From Pseudomonadota bacterium (GTDB taxonomy: Bacteria; Pseudomonadota; Gammaproteobacteria; Acidiferrobacterales; Acidiferrobacteraceae): DNA of 32,980 nucleotides. Positions 24,088 to 32,357 of this stretch are shown piece after piece; position 1 is the stretch's first letter, and the number at the start of each line of letters is the position of its first letter. A program made the translations under genes and the position numbers. Under the pieces are notes generated by a model. That model did not search any database, was not told the DNA's origin, and was given only the letters and a program-made list of their open reading frames with translations. The stretch is taken from the NCBI GenBank assembly GCA_021794595.1, contig JAJYQN010000142.1, forward strand, positions 1 to 32,980, read 5' to 3'.

Positions 24088-24840
24088 GTGCGAGGGCGAA
24101 CAGGGCTCGCGTTCGCGATAGCCGCGGTGATCTTGCTGTATCCGCTTTGGGGGCTTGTTGCGCCCGTTGGCCCCTGGCAGTGGCATGATAGCCATATCGG
24201 CTCGGCGCTCGCGACATCCTTTAGTCTCACGGGACTGGCCCTGGTCTTGGTTGTGCTCGCCGGCACCCCGCTTGCCTGGTCGTTGCGCACGGCCCCCGAG
24301 CCCCTGCGTTCGGCCTTTGAGGCGGTCGTGCTCCTCTCGGTGCTCATGCCGCCTTTGGCGCTAGGGCTCTTGCTGATCCTGGCATTCGGCCCGGATACGC
24401 CCTTGGGGGGAGCGCTCTTACGTCTCGGCCTGCCGACCAGCAATAGTCCCACGGCCTTCGTAGCGACCCAGATCTATGCGAGTTTTGGTTACTACCTGCT
24501 GGCGGCCACGGCGGCGTTCGAGGGGGTGCCCCCTGAGCTCGAGCAAAGCGGGGCGCTCTTGGGGCTTACGACCTTCGCGGTCTTTCGGCGCATCACCTTG
24601 CCGCTCGCGCGTCTGGGCCTTGCCGCGGCGACGAGCATCGCTTGGGTACGGGCCTTGGGCGAGTTCGGGGCCATTATGGTCACGTCCTATTACCCCCACG
24701 GCATGCCGGTACAACTGTGGGTCAACTTGCAAGATCAGGGGCTGCCCGCAGTCTTACCGTTACTCGTGGTCTTTTTGTTGTCGGCGCTGCCCCTGCCCTG
24801 GGCCTTTCATTTCTTTTCCCGCAAACGCCGCCGTGCTTGA
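24088..24840 (+). CDS. modB: Molybdate-type ABC transporter permease
   Basis: About 250 residues with five or six hydrophobic helices. The permease EAA loop is visible in ELEQSGALLGLTTFAVFRRI-TLPLARLG. The segment RALGEFGAIMVTSYYPHGMP is the ModB/TupB-type signature. It forms the membrane channel for molybdate or tungstate uptake with the ATPase next door. GTG 24088 is taken as start because the family begins close to the first helix (LAFAIAAVILLYPLWGL) and the longer frame runs inside the AIM24 gene; the ribosome site is weak, suggesting coupling. No modA-like binding protein is in the window. Sulfate-type permeases are the main alternative, but moaB-moeA nearby favours molybdate. Confidence 0.85.
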   Translation: MRGRTGLAFAIAAVILLYPLWGLVAPVGPWQWHDSHIGSALATSFSLTGLALVLVVLAGTPLAWSLRTAPEPLRSAFEAVVLLSVLMPPLALGLLLILAFGPDTPLGGALLRLGLPTSNSPTAFVATQIYASFGYYLLAATAAFEGVPPELEQSGALLGLTTFAVFRRITLPLARLGLAAATSIAWVRALGEFGAIMVTSYYPHGMPVQLWVNLQDQGLPAVLPLLVVFLLSALPLPWAFHFFSRKRRRA

Positions 24841-25528
24841 GTGCTCGCTCATCAAAACACGGCCGGACTTCGTCATAAACGTCGAGTTTTCGGTTGGGTC
24901 CTCACGGCTTGGTCTTTTTGGACCCTCGGGCAGCGGGAAAAGCACCCTCCTCTCGTGCCTAGCCGGGCTCGAAATCCCGGACAGCGGATACATCCGGTGG
25001 AACGGGCAGTCGTGGTTCCCGCCTCCTCTGCCGCTCCACCGGCGTTCTCTCGGATACCTGACCCAAAGGGAGCGTTTATTTCCGCACCTTTCGGTGGCCG
25101 AGAACGTTCTCTTTGCCCTGAACGCGGCCACCCGGCGACGCCAAGAGGCGTGGGTCCAAGAGATCCAGAGCCAGCTGAGACTCAAGGCCTTATGGGACAG
25201 GGCACCCCGCGAACTCTCGGGCGGACAGACGCGACGCGTGGCGCTCGCGCGCGCTTTATGTCGCAAGCCCGGGCTCGTCTTACTAGACGAGCCCTTCGCG
25301 GGACTCGATCGGCCCCTGGTAAGAGAGCTGATCGCGATCATCAAGCTCTGGCAGGAGGAGCTGGGCTTTACCTTGCTCGCCGTAGACCACGATCCCGTGG
25401 TCTTGGAGGCCCTGTGCCCCGATGTGATCGCGATCGAAAAGGGCCAAGTCATCCAAAGGGGCAGCTGGCAGGAGTTGGCAACGCGGCCGGCAAGCCCGAC
25501 CTTGCGAGGGCTTCTCGATAAAATATAA
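24833..25528 (+). CDS. modC: Molybdate-type ABC transporter ATP-binding protein
   Basis: 231 residues. Walker A is GPSGSGKST (about 30-38), the Q-loop is YLTQRERLFPHLSVAENVLF, the signature LSGGQTRRVALARAL, Walker B LVLLDEPFAGLD and the switch His is in AVDHD. RLFPHLSV after the Q-loop is typical of ModC. It is short: it ends soon after the nucleotide-binding domain and lacks the C-terminal Mop domain that binds molybdate in full ModC, so feedback control by that domain is absent. GTG 24833 overlaps the modB stop by eight bases (GTGCTTGA), indicating coupled translation. It is followed by a 212-base gap before moaB. Confidence 0.86.
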   Translation: MLECSLIKTRPDFVINVEFSVGSSRLGLFGPSGSGKSTLLSCLAGLEIPDSGYIRWNGQSWFPPPLPLHRRSLGYLTQRERLFPHLSVAENVLFALNAATRRRQEAWVQEIQSQLRLKALWDRAPRELSGGQTRRVALARALCRKPGLVLLDEPFAGLDRPLVRELIAIIKLWQEELGFTLLAVDHDPVVLEALCPDVIAIEKGQVIQRGSWQELATRPASPTLRGLLDKI

Positions 25529-25576
25529 GCGTATGCGCGCAAGTCCGCTCGCCCGTCCTGACCCGACAGTGAGCTC

Positions 25577-25588
25577 CTGGCGCGCCAG
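25577..25588. repeat. 12-bp palindrome in the modC-moaB gap
   Basis: CTGGCGCGCCAG is self-complementary and lies about 50 bases past modC. It is too short and lacks a T-run to be called a terminator; it could be an operator. The rest of the gap (25529-25740) shows nothing else. Confidence 0.3.
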
Positions 25589-25740
25589 AGCCCTTCAGAC
25601 CCCGCCGAAACTTGCGCGACACCCCTAGCTTGTGTAATTTGCGAGACGGCCTATGCGCCGGGATAGGGCGCCACGAGCGCCGCCGTTAGGCCAAGCGCTT
25701 GCGCCGATAAGCACACACTCTTTCAGGACCCCCACGAACC

Positions 25741-26253
25741 ATGACGGACTTTTTACCGCTCACGATCGCCATACTCACGATCTCCGACACCAGGACCCAG
25801 GAAAACGACACGTCGGGGCAAGCGCTAGTCGAACATCTCATCGCGGCTGGGCATGTATTGGGGGAGCGGGCCCTCGTACGGGACGACCGCTACGGTCTCC
25901 GGGCCATCGTTTCGCACTGGATTGCCGATCCCAAGATCCAGGTCGTGATCACGACCGGGGGCACAGGACTCACCGGCCGCGATTCGACACCCGAGGCCCT
26001 AAAGCCTTTGTTCGATAAGGAAATAGAGGGCTTCGGCGAGCTTTTTCGGTCCGTCTCCTATAACGAAATCGGCAGCTCTACCATTCAATCCCGGGCCCTG
26101 GCGGGGCTTGCTAACGGGACTGTCATCTTCTGCGTGCCCGGCTCGACCGGGGCTTGTCACACCGCCTGGAAGATCATTGAACCGCAACTCGATAAACGCC
26201 ACCGGCCCTGCAATTTGGTCGAGCTCCTGCCGCGTTTCCGGGAACCCTCTTAA
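25741..26253 (+). CDS. moaB: Molybdenum cofactor biosynthesis protein MoaB/MogA
   Basis: 170 residues of the MoCF domain. The opening LTIAILTISDTRTQENDTSG and the loop VVITTGGTGLTGRDSTPEAL are the molybdopterin-binding signature. FCVPGSTGACHTAWKIIEPQ near the C-terminus matches MoaB, rather than MogA, in feel. These proteins bind or adenylylate molybdopterin before molybdenum insertion. The stop codon is followed directly by the moeA ATG with no spacer, so the two are coupled. Its ribosome site is weak. MoaB and MogA are hard to separate from sequence alone. Confidence 0.92.
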   Translation: MTDFLPLTIAILTISDTRTQENDTSGQALVEHLIAAGHVLGERALVRDDRYGLRAIVSHWIADPKIQVVITTGGTGLTGRDSTPEALKPLFDKEIEGFGELFRSVSYNEIGSSTIQSRALAGLANGTVIFCVPGSTGACHTAWKIIEPQLDKRHRPCNLVELLPRFREPS

Positions 26254-27486
26254 ATGGCGAAACCCCCTCATACGCCACTCCTGTCCCTAGAGGAGACCTG
26301 GGCACGCTTACTGACGGGTCTTTCGGCGATCACAGAACACGAGCGGCTGCCCCTGGCCGAGAGTTCCTATCGGGTCTTGGCCGAACCCCTGCTTGCCAGC
26401 ATCAATGTTCCGGGATTTGATAATAGCGCTATGGATGGCTATGCCTTTTGCTCCCGCGACCTAGCATCCGGAACCCGCGAGCTGCCTATCGGTCTGCGGG
26501 TAGCGGCGGGCGATGCCCCAAGCGCGCTCCCGCCGGGAACGGCCTGCCGCATCTTCACGGGCGCCCCGCTTCCTGTGGGCGCCGACACCGTCGTGATCCA
26601 AGAAGACTGCGAGACCCGCGGAGACACATTGATCGTGCCGCCCCAGTGGACGATTGGGGCCCATATTCGCCGAGCCGGAGAGGATATCCGCGCCGGCGAC
26701 ACCATCTTGGAAAAAGGCCGGCGCCTGAACGCCCAGGCCATTGGCCTTGCGGCCTCCTGTGGCTTTAGCGAAGTCCGTGTCTACCGACGCGCGCGCGTGG
26801 TCTTATTGTCCACAGGCGACGAGCTGCGCGAGGCAGGCAACGAACCCTTACGCGACGGACAAATCTACGATAGCAACCGGCCGATGCTAAAGGCCCTGCT
26901 CCGGCGCATGGGTTGCGAGGTCGAGAGCCTAGGGCCGATCGGAGACGATCTCGAGGCCACTCGGGCGGCCTTGCGCCGCGCCGCGTCCCAGGCCGATCTT
27001 ATCGTCACGACCGGCGGGGTCTCGGTGGGCGAGGAAGATCACGTCAAGACGGCCCTAGAAAAAGAAGGCGCCCTGGCTCTGTGGCGAGTCGCCATAAAGC
27101 CGGGGAAACCGCTGGCTTTTGGGCATATCGGCCGAGCGCATTTTCTCGGTCTACCCGGAAACCCGGTTTCAAGCTTTGTGACCTTCCTGCTCTTCGTGCG
27201 TCCCTTTTTGGTGGCACTCGAGGGCGAAACGCCACGGCCACCCATACGCTTTCCGGTCTATGCCGGCTTTATGCGCGCAGAGGGGGACAAACGCCGGGAA
27301 TTCCTGCGCGCGCGTCTCACGGTACGCGCCGATGGTGAACTGGAAGCGAGCAGCTACGCCCAACAAAGCTCGGGGGTTCTGTCATCGGTCGCTTGGGCCG
27401 ACGGCCTAGTCGATCTGCCCGCCGACACCCCCGTTGCCGTGGGCGATCGCGTCCTCTTTTTGCCGTTCGAGGGCCTGCTGCCCTAA
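26254..27486 (+). CDS. moeA: Molybdopterin molybdenumtransferase MoeA
   Basis: 410 residues, the usual length. Domains in order: N-terminal MoeA_N with INVPGFDNSAMDGYAFCSRD and FTGAPLPVGADTVVIQEDCE; the central MoCF domain with VVLLSTGDEL, YDSNRPMLKALLRRMGCEVE and LIVTTGGVSVGEEDHVKTAL; then FLGLPGNPVSSFVTFLLFVR; and a C-terminal beta domain ending VGDRVLFLPFEGLLP. MoeA inserts molybdenum into adenylylated molybdopterin. ATG 26254 abuts the moaB stop. A hairpin at 27551-27570 lies before the convergent mobA. Intact. Confidence 0.95.
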   Translation: MAKPPHTPLLSLEETWARLLTGLSAITEHERLPLAESSYRVLAEPLLASINVPGFDNSAMDGYAFCSRDLASGTRELPIGLRVAAGDAPSALPPGTACRIFTGAPLPVGADTVVIQEDCETRGDTLIVPPQWTIGAHIRRAGEDIRAGDTILEKGRRLNAQAIGLAASCGFSEVRVYRRARVVLLSTGDELREAGNEPLRDGQIYDSNRPMLKALLRRMGCEVESLGPIGDDLEATRAALRRAASQADLIVTTGGVSVGEEDHVKTALEKEGALALWRVAIKPGKPLAFGHIGRAHFLGLPGNPVSSFVTFLLFVRPFLVALEGETPRPPIRFPVYAGFMRAEGDKRREFLRARLTVRADGELEASSYAQQSSGVLSSVAWADGLVDLPADTPVAVGDRVLFLPFEGLLP

Positions 27487-27550
27487 TGCCGCCCTCTCGG
27501 GCGCCCCGTAAAACTGAGCGGCGCTTAAGACCAAGCAGCCTAGGCCCCGT

Positions 27551-27570
27551 ACGGGTCCGTGTGGACCCGT
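27551..27570. terminator. Hairpin between convergent moeA and mobA
   Basis: ACGGGTCC-GTGT-GGACCCGT gives a perfect 8-bp stem with a 4-base loop, just outside the mobA stop at 27575 and 65 bases past moeA. Neither side has a T-run. A two-way transcript end is plausible from position. Confidence 0.6.
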
Positions 27571-27574
27571 CAAA

Positions 27575-28144
27575 CTAATACCCTTCCTGTAAATCCTCGG
27601 GGCTATTGCAGTTCAAGGCCTCGGTCGCCGTCAGATCCAGCCAAGCATGCGGTACACCCTGAAACCAATCCTGGGCCCGACGTCCTCCGTCATTTACATA
27701 GGCATCCAAGGTCGCCAACAAAGTGGTCGACATAAGGCAAACAAGCGGCTCCGGCCCGCGGGGGCTGCGGCCCGCGACCACACCGCCCACGACTCGGGCC
27801 TGCCACAGCCGAGACATTATGTCAGACGGGAGCCGCGGGCAATCCACGGGCAGGCTTGCCGTCCACGGTTCGGTGGCCCGCCGCAAGGCCTGGCGCAACC
27901 CGATCAAGGGACCGCCGAAGTCGTCTTGATCGTCGGTCACCACCTCGTAGCCGAAGGCTTGGTAGCGGGCAAGAGAACGATTCGCGCTAATGAGGACCTG
28001 CGGCAAATCGGCCATAAGGCGCAGCGCATGCGCCACGAGCGGCTCCCCGGCCCAGGGCATAAGACCCTTATCGATACCCCCCATACGCCGCGCCGCCCCC
28101 CCGGCCAATACCACGCCCGTTACCGGTAAAGACACCTCATCCAC
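27575..28144 (-). CDS. mobA: Molybdenum cofactor guanylyltransferase MobA
   Basis: 189 residues. The GTP-binding loop is VTGVVLAGGAARRMGGIDKG, followed by VVTDDQDDFGGPLIGLRQAL and the metal-binding ASLPVDCPRLPSD. The end LNCNSPEDLQEGY matches the NINTPEDL tail of MobA. MobA attaches GMP to molybdenum-molybdopterin to give the bis-MGD cofactor of DMSO-reductase-type enzymes, so such enzymes are expected elsewhere. GTG 28144 is chosen for its GGAGG six bases upstream; GTG 28135 is possible. The frame stays open for 65 more codons upstream through a repeat reading MSGP, but nothing supports starts there. Convergent with moeA. Confidence 0.92.
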   Translation of the reverse strand: MDEVSLPVTGVVLAGGAARRMGGIDKGLMPWAGEPLVAHALRLMADLPQVLISANRSLARYQAFGYEVVTDDQDDFGGPLIGLRQALRRATEPWTASLPVDCPRLPSDIMSRLWQARVVGGVVAGRSPRGPEPLVCLMSTTLLATLDAYVNDGGRRAQDWFQGVPHAWLDLTATEALNCNSPEDLQEGY

Positions 28145-28223
28145 GCCCCTCCTCCGATCGGCGCCCTGTGCGCCCCTCTGTTCCTTTGCCCTACACGAAG
28201 CGGCCGCGACTGGGCCCACAGAT

Positions 28224-28338
28224 CCGCTCATAGGCCCGCTCATAGGCCCGCTCATAGGCCCGCTCATAGGCCCGCTCATAGGCCCGCTCATAGGCCCGCT
28301 CATAGGCCCGCTCATAGGCCCGCTCATAGGCCCGCTCA
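28224..28338. repeat. 12-bp tandem repeat, about 9.6 copies, upstream of mobA
   Basis: CCGCTCATAGGC is repeated nine times without change from 28224, plus a seven-base partial copy ending at 28338. It starts 80 bases upstream of the mobA GTG. On the mobA strand each unit reads ATGAGCGGGCCT (Met-Ser-Gly-Pro), in frame with mobA and without a stop, so it could extend the protein if translation began there; copy changes would keep the frame. No ribosome site stands before the ATGs, so a non-coding minisatellite is more likely. Confidence 0.95.
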
Positions 28339-28577
28339 ATCTAGCCTAGCAGGAAGCGTTTTCGCAGTCTTTTAAAAATACCTCCGACCGACACTATGAG
28401 CGCCAGAATCAATGACCCACTCCCGAGGCTCAGGCAAGCCCCGCCCTGGAAATGAATGAGGTGAGATCCCAGGGTAGCGCCTCCTTCAGATACCCGGCCC
28501 GCGGGACCAGCTGTTCCCCTCGGCGCACCCCCAAGAAACGGCTATACTCCCTTTCTAGAAACCACAGACTGGTTCTC

Positions 28578-28997
28578 ATGACGACATCCGCCCCAGACCA
28601 GAGCCTCGTTCTCGAAATCACGCCACCCGTGGCGAAAGAGATTGTGCGCCTCAAAATCGCCACCTTAGTCGACGTCCGCCAGCCCGCGGAACTCGAACTC
28701 GAGGGCACGGTCGAGGAGGCCGAGTGCATCCCGCTCTTTGACTTGAAGAAACTTCTTGGCCATCACCTGACGGAAGAAGAGCAGGAGATTTTGGACTGCG
28801 ACACGCCGACCGCCAAGGACGCCCGGTTCTTTCTGTCTATGATCAACAAACATCATTACCAGCAAGGAAACGTACTGCTGTGTCTGTGCAACTCGGGCAA
28901 ACGCAGCCTCCATGCCGTTCAACTCCTGCGGTCCATGGGCTACGACCGGGCCTTCTCCATCAAGGGTGGGGTGCGAGCGTGGCGGGATCTTCCCTGA
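28578..28997 (+). CDS. Single-domain rhodanese-like protein
   Basis: 139 residues. IATLVDVRQPAELELEGTVE and FSIKGGVRAWRDLP are the two ends of a rhodanese domain. The active loop is C104-N-S-G-K-R-S, giving a six-residue sulfurtransferase-type loop, and LLCLCNSGKRSLHAVQLLRS is its context. It probably accepts sulfane sulfur on C104 in the cytosol; the acceptor is unknown. An insertion (about 55-95, including GHHLTEEEQEILDCDTPTAK) makes it longer than minimal forms. ATG 28578 has no clear ribosome site; a TATACT box about 30 bases upstream would give a short leader. The frame upstream has no homology. Confidence 0.85.
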   Translation: MTTSAPDQSLVLEITPPVAKEIVRLKIATLVDVRQPAELELEGTVEEAECIPLFDLKKLLGHHLTEEEQEILDCDTPTAKDARFFLSMINKHHYQQGNVLLCLCNSGKRSLHAVQLLRSMGYDRAFSIKGGVRAWRDLP

Positions 28998-29400
28998 TCT
29001 CTTACCGAACCTTGCATGGGGGAGCGGCGGGGTGATGGCGACAAGATCGAGTGCAAACCACGTGGCCTCACTTTGAGACACCGCTTCGCTCCGCGCTGGA
29101 AACTTTTGCCGACCCAAAATAGAGACAATCAACGACAAGCCTCCGTGGTTCTCGGTCGCGACCCTTCCTGACACGCGCACGTCGGTTTGTCATGCCGTGC
29201 GGCCACTATAAGCAGCGGCGAATGGCCATGATTGAAGCGCATGGCTCACCCCACACGACCCGCTCTCCAAAGCCGCTTGCGCTTCTGGAATGATTGCGGC
29301 CCGCCATATGGGAATTGCCGAGAATTAAGCCCCTGTTCGCAGTCGCCTTTTGCGGCCCCGCTTCCCTTTTACAGGCGCTTCGTGGTACAAGACCGGACAT
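28998..29400. other. Intergenic region, no gene recognised
   Basis: About 400 bases between the rhodanese gene and the secreted protein gene. Frames on both strands give low-complexity translations without family features. No tRNA, repeat or strong terminator was recognised. Confidence 0.45.
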
Positions 29401-30528
29401 ATGAACAGCCCAAATGCCTTGGCAATCACGGTCGGTCGTGTTCGTTGGTCTGTTCGTATTTTTCCGGGAATTCTTGCCTTGTTGTCCTTGTGGCCCCTGT
29501 GCGCCCATGCCGACGCGCCCAATTGGCCGCGTCTTTCTGCCAACAGCCGTCCCTCCTCTGTCTGTCGGCAGGCCTTGAGATTGGCCAGATCCCAATTTCG
29601 TTCTGATAATTTCGACGTTTATTCGTCACCGCCCGTTCCACACGGGTTTCCCAGCAGCCTTGTTCTACACCCTAATGAGGGCGACATTTCGGGCGGCAAC
29701 GGGATATGGTCCGATTCGCGGTTTTTTCGAAAGGTAGTGAAAAGGAAACACGTCCCTCCCTATACCGTTTATTGGCAAAAATCTGCGTCCCTGGGACACC
29801 GCTTCGTCGCGCTTGATGAGCCCTTCAACTGGCAGGGTGATTGGTATACCCTTTTTTCGATTCCGGCCAACTGGTCCTTAAATAAGTTTTGGAGAGAAAG
29901 GCCGCGTTCCGGCGCCACCCGTTCACGGAGCGGCGTCCTGACATTTCTCCACTCTTCCTGGCGCCCCCCCATGGTCCTCGTCGACCACAACAACGGGCAT
30001 CTATGGGCCGTCAATATGGGCGCGCCCTATTGGCTCCTCGGAGAATGGCGGGTATATACGCTGGGCCAAAACAACGCCAAACCTCAATGTACAGTGCGAT
30101 TTCATGCCGGCGCGTCAAACCCGGTGGGGCTTTTGCCTAAAGCGGTGCGACGGTTTGCGCGCCTCTGCAATAGCGCCCTTGGACCGGACCAGAATGACGG
30201 CACCCTGCATCCGATAGAGACATTACGCCTCCAGGCTCAAGAGGTCATGGCCAACGTGGCTATGCGTCCTTGGGCCTTGATAGAGAAGCCCTATAATACG
30301 CGGGCTGAAGTCAACGCGGATTTGCGCACGTGGGCAAAACGGGAGCTGCAACGTCAGCGGTTGTACGCAGCGATACAACATCAATACCCTGTGGCGGAGC
30401 GGGCGCTGGGCCATTATTACCGGGCCCGATTCGATTGGTCACCGGAAAAGGCCCGCCAGGTAGCCGCACACGCGCTGGACATCGCCTTTCGATCTTACTT
30501 CGTCTTTTCCATCGAACAGGGAAACTGA
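29401..30528 (+). CDS. Secreted protein of unknown function
   Basis: 375 residues. A signal peptide (VRIFPGILALLSLWPLCAHA-DA) indicates export. The mature part is rich in Trp, Tyr, Arg and His, for example PPYTVYWQKSASLGHRFVAL, NWQGDWYTLFSIPANWSLNK and WRPPMVLVDHNNGHLWAVNM. Three cysteines remain in the mature chain (SSVCRQALR, KPQCTVRF, ARLCNSAL). The last 100 residues look helical (ELQRQRLYAAIQHQYPVAER). I recognise no domain. The ribosome site before ATG 29401 is weak (GGA); GTG or TTG starts further up are possible. The bases appear less GC-rich than in neighbours. Possibly a periplasmic or outer-surface accessory gene. Confidence 0.7.
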   Translation: MNSPNALAITVGRVRWSVRIFPGILALLSLWPLCAHADAPNWPRLSANSRPSSVCRQALRLARSQFRSDNFDVYSSPPVPHGFPSSLVLHPNEGDISGGNGIWSDSRFFRKVVKRKHVPPYTVYWQKSASLGHRFVALDEPFNWQGDWYTLFSIPANWSLNKFWRERPRSGATRSRSGVLTFLHSSWRPPMVLVDHNNGHLWAVNMGAPYWLLGEWRVYTLGQNNAKPQCTVRFHAGASNPVGLLPKAVRRFARLCNSALGPDQNDGTLHPIETLRLQAQEVMANVAMRPWALIEKPYNTRAEVNADLRTWAKRELQRQRLYAAIQHQYPVAERALGHYYRARFDWSPEKARQVAAHALDIAFRSYFVFSIEQGN

Positions 30529-30747
30529 GATTCCGCCACACAGTGCGGGACGCGATGTCTTTGGTCTTTGTGGGGCTTTTCTATTGTCGGACGACGCCTC
30601 GGAAGGAAATCCCCGGGCACGGCGCTGTCGCGCTGCGGGGTGCGAGGATTGAATTCTTGCGCCAAGGCGCGGCGTCCTGGCGATAGCCTCGCCGTCGCCT
30701 TGGATACGGGCCTGGACGGTTTTGTGTTGGGCGGGCGCCCTCAGGAG
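30529..30747. other. Gap between secreted protein and Fic genes
   Basis: The gap between these convergent genes holds only weak hairpins such as CGCCA/TGGCG near 30660-30685 and no T-run. No gene recognised. Confidence 0.35.
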
Positions 30748-32145
30748 TTATGTCCAGGTTTTCCGCCAATGAGCATATTGAGGGGGCCTGATCTTGTAGC
30801 GCGCCATATTGCCTTCATGCAGGCTCATAAGCTCTGTCTCAACCACCTCCACAAAACGCATTTTGGCGGCCTTGTCCAGCTTTTCGTCGGCGACGTTGCG
30901 TATGTGCGCGATCGCCTGGCGCTTATCCATACCCTGGACAACGATCGCCGTCATCGTCTCTGCAATCACGATGCGATGACGCAGCCGAAATTGATCGGGT
31001 TCCCCCAAAGAATGCCGTACGGCCGCATAACGGGCACAAGACCGCTCGTAGGCCCATACAAACACATCACGAAGTAACTCAACTCGGTTTAATTCATACA
31101 CGCCCAATAAGCCATCGACATAGGCCTGCACGGGAACATCCACAAATGACAGCGGGGAGAGGTTGTGACGGATCAGAGAGATATTGGCCGTCAATCTTGA
31201 TACCCGCTTGTTTACATCCTCAAACGCCTGCAGATAGGGAATATGTACAGTCACAAAGAATGTCTGCTCGAAAGGGTCAGCAATGACGGTCGCGGTTTCC
31301 GGAATCTGGTCGAAGCATTCTTCGATCAACTGCGGCACGTCCAATGGGTGATACACCGTGCCCCCGACATTTACCGGGATTTCACGCAGGCGGCCAACCG
31401 CTTGGGGATCCCCCAGCAAGTTATCCGCCAGTAGTGCGTGCAAGTTCAAGACAGTGTAACGGTTGAATCCTGTGTCCTCAGCCTGACCCATCAACAGCTC
31501 AATGGCTGCCTTGTGGTTCAGGATCATTTGCGCTTCTTCAGCCTTCTTGCCTTCTGCGACCTCGCCCCACTCCAGAAGGCGCTCTGTCTCGGGCAATGAA
31601 TAGGTGTTGCCTTCCAGACGACTTGAGTTCCACGATAGATAGATCAACAGACGGTTCCAGATGTGTCTGGCATACGTGCCCACAACTTGTCTCTCGCCCG
31701 TTGGCCTTCCCAACTCAAAAAGCCGCTGGCGCAATGCCGCGGAAAGATAAAAGCTGTGATTGGGCCTGTACTGGTCCAGAAATTGCCGGTTATAGCCGAC
31801 TGGTTGGCGGTTCTGAATCGGCCTGCGAATTAGCTGCCGTATCGTCCTACCTTCTTCAGAGACCGGGAGCTGCGCGCCTCCTTCATCTCGAAACGCGACG
31901 CCTTCTGTGACGTCACCATGAATCACCTTGCCCTTGCGTTCGGGCACCCGATAACGGCTCGCCCTGGCACGACCTTCTTGGACTAGACGCCGCTGTTCAA
32001 GCAATGCCGCCACGCGGCGCTGCAGCGTGCGCCTTGGTAGGTCTCGCAGAGAGGCCGCGATGTCGTCCATCGATGCTGCCGATTCGGATGTGGCAACAGC
32101 CCGAACAACGGCTTCGAGCTCTTCTTCAGGGACTTGCCGAGCCAT
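30748..32145 (-). CDS. Fic-fold protein with winged-helix N-terminus and altered catalytic motif
   Basis: 465 residues. Residues 6-66 look like a winged helix (MDDIAASLRDLPRRTLQRRV). Next comes a class II-type inhibitory motif, S174-S-R-L-E-G-N, then the Fic core. The canonical HPFxDGNGRxxR reads QAFEDVNKRVSRL at 306-318: the catalytic His is Gln and the first Gly is Val, while the Asn, Lys and Arg remain. Fic proteins transfer AMP or other groups from nucleotides to proteins; without the His, normal AMPylation is doubtful. I recall a subfamily with the same PYLQxFEDVNKR spelling, so this is a lineage feature, not damage. ATG 32145 is preferred, with AGGG five bases upstream; the frame is open to 32334. 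Self-regulation by its winged helix is plausible. Confidence 0.85.
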   Translation of the reverse strand: MARQVPEEELEAVVRAVATSESAASMDDIAASLRDLPRRTLQRRVAALLEQRRLVQEGRARASRYRVPERKGKVIHGDVTEGVAFRDEGGAQLPVSEEGRTIRQLIRRPIQNRQPVGYNRQFLDQYRPNHSFYLSAALRQRLFELGRPTGERQVVGTYARHIWNRLLIYLSWNSSRLEGNTYSLPETERLLEWGEVAEGKKAEEAQMILNHKAAIELLMGQAEDTGFNRYTVLNLHALLADNLLGDPQAVGRLREIPVNVGGTVYHPLDVPQLIEECFDQIPETATVIADPFEQTFFVTVHIPYLQAFEDVNKRVSRLTANISLIRHNLSPLSFVDVPVQAYVDGLLGVYELNRVELLRDVFVWAYERSCARYAAVRHSLGEPDQFRLRHRIVIAETMTAIVVQGMDKRQAIAHIRNVADEKLDKAAKMRFVEVVETELMSLHEGNMARYKIRPPQYAHWRKTWT

Positions 32146-32159
32146 ACCGTCCCTCATAG

Positions 32160-32247
32160 TGGCGCAATTGCCAGGAATAGCGCCATTGAGGCGCGCTTTA
32201 GTGGCTCGATTACGATGGGACCCGCTAACCTGCTTTAGGGACCCATC
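32160..32247. promoter_or_regulatory. Two inverted repeats upstream of the Fic gene
   Basis: TGGCGC (32160-32165) pairs with GCGCCA (32180-32185), and GATGGGACCC (32214-32223) pairs with GGGACCCATC (32238-32247) at nine of ten positions. Both lie within 105 bases of the Fic start. They may be operators for the winged-helix protein. No sigma-70 boxes were confidently placed. Confidence 0.4.
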
Positions 32248-32357
32248 AGGCGGCAGAATCGTGGCGAGCTCTGGGATCACAAGGTTGGGCTGCGCAAACC
32301 TGTCTCGTTGCGTATTCTGGCCTCTCGTGATCACGCCTAACCAGAACGATCGGTCAC

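Noticed and set aside
28224..28338. Repeat array considered as a CRISPR
   Set aside because: Units are 12 bases and directly adjacent with no spacers.
27990..28349. 119-codon plus-strand frame ending in (GPLI)n through the tandem repeat
   Set aside because: Antisense to mobA, no ribosome site; the repeat gives an open frame on both strands because its unit is 12 bases.
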